Positions 7,048-8,176 of a stretch of DNA of 8,176 bases are shown here, in pieces; position 1 is the stretch's first letter, and the number at the start of each line of letters is the position of its first letter. The notes under the pieces were generated by a model. It was not told where the DNA came from. It was given only the letters and a program-made list of their open reading frames with translations, and searched no databases. This stretch comes from Gammaproteobacteria bacterium (GTDB lineage Bacteria; Pseudomonadota; Gammaproteobacteria; GCA-001735895): assembly GCA_029288195.1 (NCBI GenBank), contig JARFPR010000448.1, positions 1-8,176 of the forward strand. The letters are read 5' to 3'. The position numbers and the translations under genes are program-made.

Positions 7048-7959
7048 TTACTGTTTATGGCGCATTGCTTTGCGCGCTTCTTTCTTAGCTGCTTTTTGCG
7101 CCCGGATAACTTCAACCTCGGCCCATTCTGCTGCGAAGGAATCGGGGGTTTCCATGCACAACCCACCGAGTTCACCATCGCGTAGCTCTTTGATCAACAG
7201 GCGGGATACTTTTTCCAGGTCTACCCGGCCGCCGGAAACGATACAACCGCGTTTGCGCGCTATCGCTTCCAGCAATTCGATTTCTGTTCGCGGCAGTGGC
7301 TCGATATCATAGCGCTGAACCAGGCGCTCGGGGTAGGCCTCGATAAGAAATTCGGCGATAAAACTTGCGACTTCCTGTAGTTCGAGCGCGGTGTCGCGAA
7401 TTGCACCCGTAGCGGCAAGACGATAGCCGCTGGCCTCGTTTTCGATATTGCCCCAGAGCATTCCAGGGGTATCGATCAGGGTCAAATCGGATGATATTTC
7501 GATGCGCTGTTGCATGCGGGTCAGCGCCGCCTCGTTTCCGGTCCTGGCAACAGAGCGACCTGCAAGCTTGTTGATCAGGGTTGATTTACCGACATTCGGG
7601 ATGCCGGCAATCATCGCGTAAATCATCGCCGACCGATTGTTACGCTTGGGCACCAGCGCACGGCATAATCCGGGTAACTGAAAAATGGAATCGTCGCCCA
7701 TGCTGCACAGCAGTGTTTTAACAAGGTTTTGACGTTCCAGATTGCTAATCCACGGAGCGAGGCGCTCGGGATCCGATAAATCGCTTTTGTTGAGCAGTTT
7801 AATACAGGGCTTATTGCGTCGCAGCTCTGCCAGCATCGGATTCTCGCTGGATCCAGGCAGACGCGCATCGAGGACCTCGATGACAAGGTCGACTTGCGGC
7901 AGGATCTTGCTAAATTCCTTGCTCGCTTTGTGCATATGGCCCGGGTACCACTGAATCAT
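7048..7959 (-). CDS. ylqF: Ribosome biogenesis GTPase, YlqF/RbgA type
   Basis: A circularly permuted GTPase of the YlqF/RbgA family, which acts in late assembly of the large ribosomal subunit. The 303 residues are near family length (B. subtilis RbgA is about 282). It opens with MIQWYPGHMHKA, a family hallmark. The motifs run in permuted order: G4 NKSD (57-60), G1 GIPNVGKST (119-127), a G2-region threonine in ALTR (T147) and G3 DTPG (163-166). A C-terminal domain contains EAIARKRGC (231-239) and GGRVDLEK (243-250). The protein ends in a lysine/arginine-rich tail (289-303) suited to rRNA contact. I chose ATG 7959, with AGG six bases upstream. The longer frame to 8139 adds 60 unrelated residues and would overlap the divergent gene. 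Function in this organism is inferred from the family. Confidence 0.93.
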   Translation of the reverse strand: MIQWYPGHMHKASKEFSKILPQVDLVIEVLDARLPGSSENPMLAELRRNKPCIKLLNKSDLSDPERLAPWISNLERQNLVKTLLCSMGDDSIFQLPGLCRALVPKRNNRSAMIYAMIAGIPNVGKSTLINKLAGRSVARTGNEAALTRMQQRIEISSDLTLIDTPGMLWGNIENEASGYRLAATGAIRDTALELQEVASFIAEFLIEAYPERLVQRYDIEPLPRTEIELLEAIARKRGCIVSGGRVDLEKVSRLLIKELRDGELGGLCMETPDSFAAEWAEVEVIRAQKAAKKEARKAMRHKQ

Positions 7960-8022
7960 GATTTGCCTGCAGTAACGAGAATCCGATATCCCAGCCAGGA
8001 GAGTTATCCCCGGCGAAGAATT

Positions 8023-8049
8023 GCTATAAAAGCTTGGATCGTATCGCAA
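8023..8049 (-). promoter_or_regulatory. Possible promoter of the ylqF-GNAT pair
   Basis: On the minus strand, TTGCGA (8049-8044) and TATAGC (8028-8023) resemble -35 and -10 boxes, but the spacing is 15 bases, shorter than the preferred 16-18. Transcription would begin near 8016, about 57 bases before the ylqF start. This is weak evidence; some promoter is expected in this 162-base gap between divergent genes. Confidence 0.25.
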
Positions 8050-8087
8050 AATGAAAAAAAATACTCCGTCGGCGCCTATTTTCCGTA

Positions 8088-8115
8088 TTCCCAATGTCAT
8101 TAAAACGTTTAAACT
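8088..8115 (+). promoter_or_regulatory. Possible promoter of the SRPBCC gene
   Basis: TTCCCA (8088-8093) and TAAACT (8110-8115) each match four of six consensus positions and are 16 bases apart. The ATG at 8122 begins seven bases after the -10, and no Shine-Dalgarno precedes it, so the transcript may be leaderless. Two overlapping short palindromes, AAACGTTT (8103-8110) and GTTTAAAC (8108-8115 region), cover the -10 and could serve a regulator. Confidence 0.25.
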
Positions 8116-8121
8116 AGCGCC

Positions 8122-8176
8122 ATGGCTGAGATCAGGCATCGTGTTGGCGTCAAAGGAAGCGCGTCGCAGGTTTACC
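8122..8176 (+). CDS. SRPBCC-family protein, N-terminal fragment
   Basis: The first 18 codons of a gene cut by the window end: MAEIRHRVGVKGSASQVY. This matches the opening strand and first helix of SRPBCC (START/AHSA1-like) proteins, where a pattern like I-x-H-R-V-x-I/V-x-A-x-x-x-x-V-Y/F is usual. Members have a helix-grip fold with a deep hydrophobic ligand pocket; no specific function can be given. The frame is open to the window edge. There is no ribosome-binding site before the ATG. The gene is divergent from ylqF. Confidence 0.6.
   Translation, partial: MAEIRHRVGVKGSASQVY

Noticed and set aside
7035..7178. N-terminal extension of the GNAT frame
   Set aside because: It lies within the GTPase 3' end in another frame. 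ATG 7034 has a good AGGGG site and gives a standard GNAT N-terminus (MIIRTA).
7960..8139. N-terminal extension of the YlqF GTPase reading frame
   Set aside because: The family begins at MIQWYPGHM (7959), which has its own ribosome-binding site. The extension has no family likeness and would overlap the divergent SRPBCC gene.
1..8176. Defence island, prophage, insertion sequence, CRISPR or other unknown system
   Set aside because: Every long conserved frame falls into a housekeeping family. I saw no direct-repeat array, terminal inverted repeats, integrase, or tRNA-like attachment site.

Overview
The window looks like chromosomal DNA from an environmental, possibly marine, gammaproteobacterium. 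The evidence is a full-length, E. coli-like ThiBPQ thiamine transporter set behind a TPP riboswitch, a YlqF-type GTPase whose wording (MIQWYPGHMHKA, GIPNVGKST) fits gammaproteobacterial versions, and a CBS/DUF294 protein of proteobacterial type. I see no mobile element, CRISPR array, tRNA or rRNA. Coding density is very high and no gap exceeds about 225 bases.

Layout: (1) 3-1373, plus strand: the 3' part of a CBS-domain/DUF294 nucleotidyltransferase signalling protein, cut by the window start. It ends in a weak hairpin/T-tract, only 2 bases from the convergent operon. (2) 6529 down to 1376, minus strand: promoter, TPP (THI-element) riboswitch, thiB, thiP, thiQ, a choline/thiamine-kinase-like phosphotransferase, and an EamA (DMT) membrane transporter. 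All five genes are packed with 3-base gaps or overlapping stop/start codons, so they read as one TPP-repressed operon. (3) 7959 down to 6567, minus strand: ylqF-type ribosome-assembly GTPase followed 13 bases later by a small GNAT acetyltransferase. (4) 8122 to the window end, plus strand: the first 18 codons of an SRPBCC-family protein, divergent from ylqF.

The functional core is thiamine salvage. ThiB captures thiamine in the periplasm, ThiP and ThiQ import it using ATP, and the kinase probably phosphorylates it to thiamine phosphate. The riboswitch shuts synthesis down when TPP is plentiful. Its mechanism can be read from the sequence: an 8-nt segment of the aptamer is perfectly complementary to an 8-nt segment of the leader, and that leader segment overlaps a 5-nt complement of the thiB ribosome-binding site. 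This gives two competing folds and predicts translational control. The terminal DMT transporter is the least explained member. Its place in the operon makes it a candidate transporter of thiamine or a related compound, but its substrate cannot be read from sequence.
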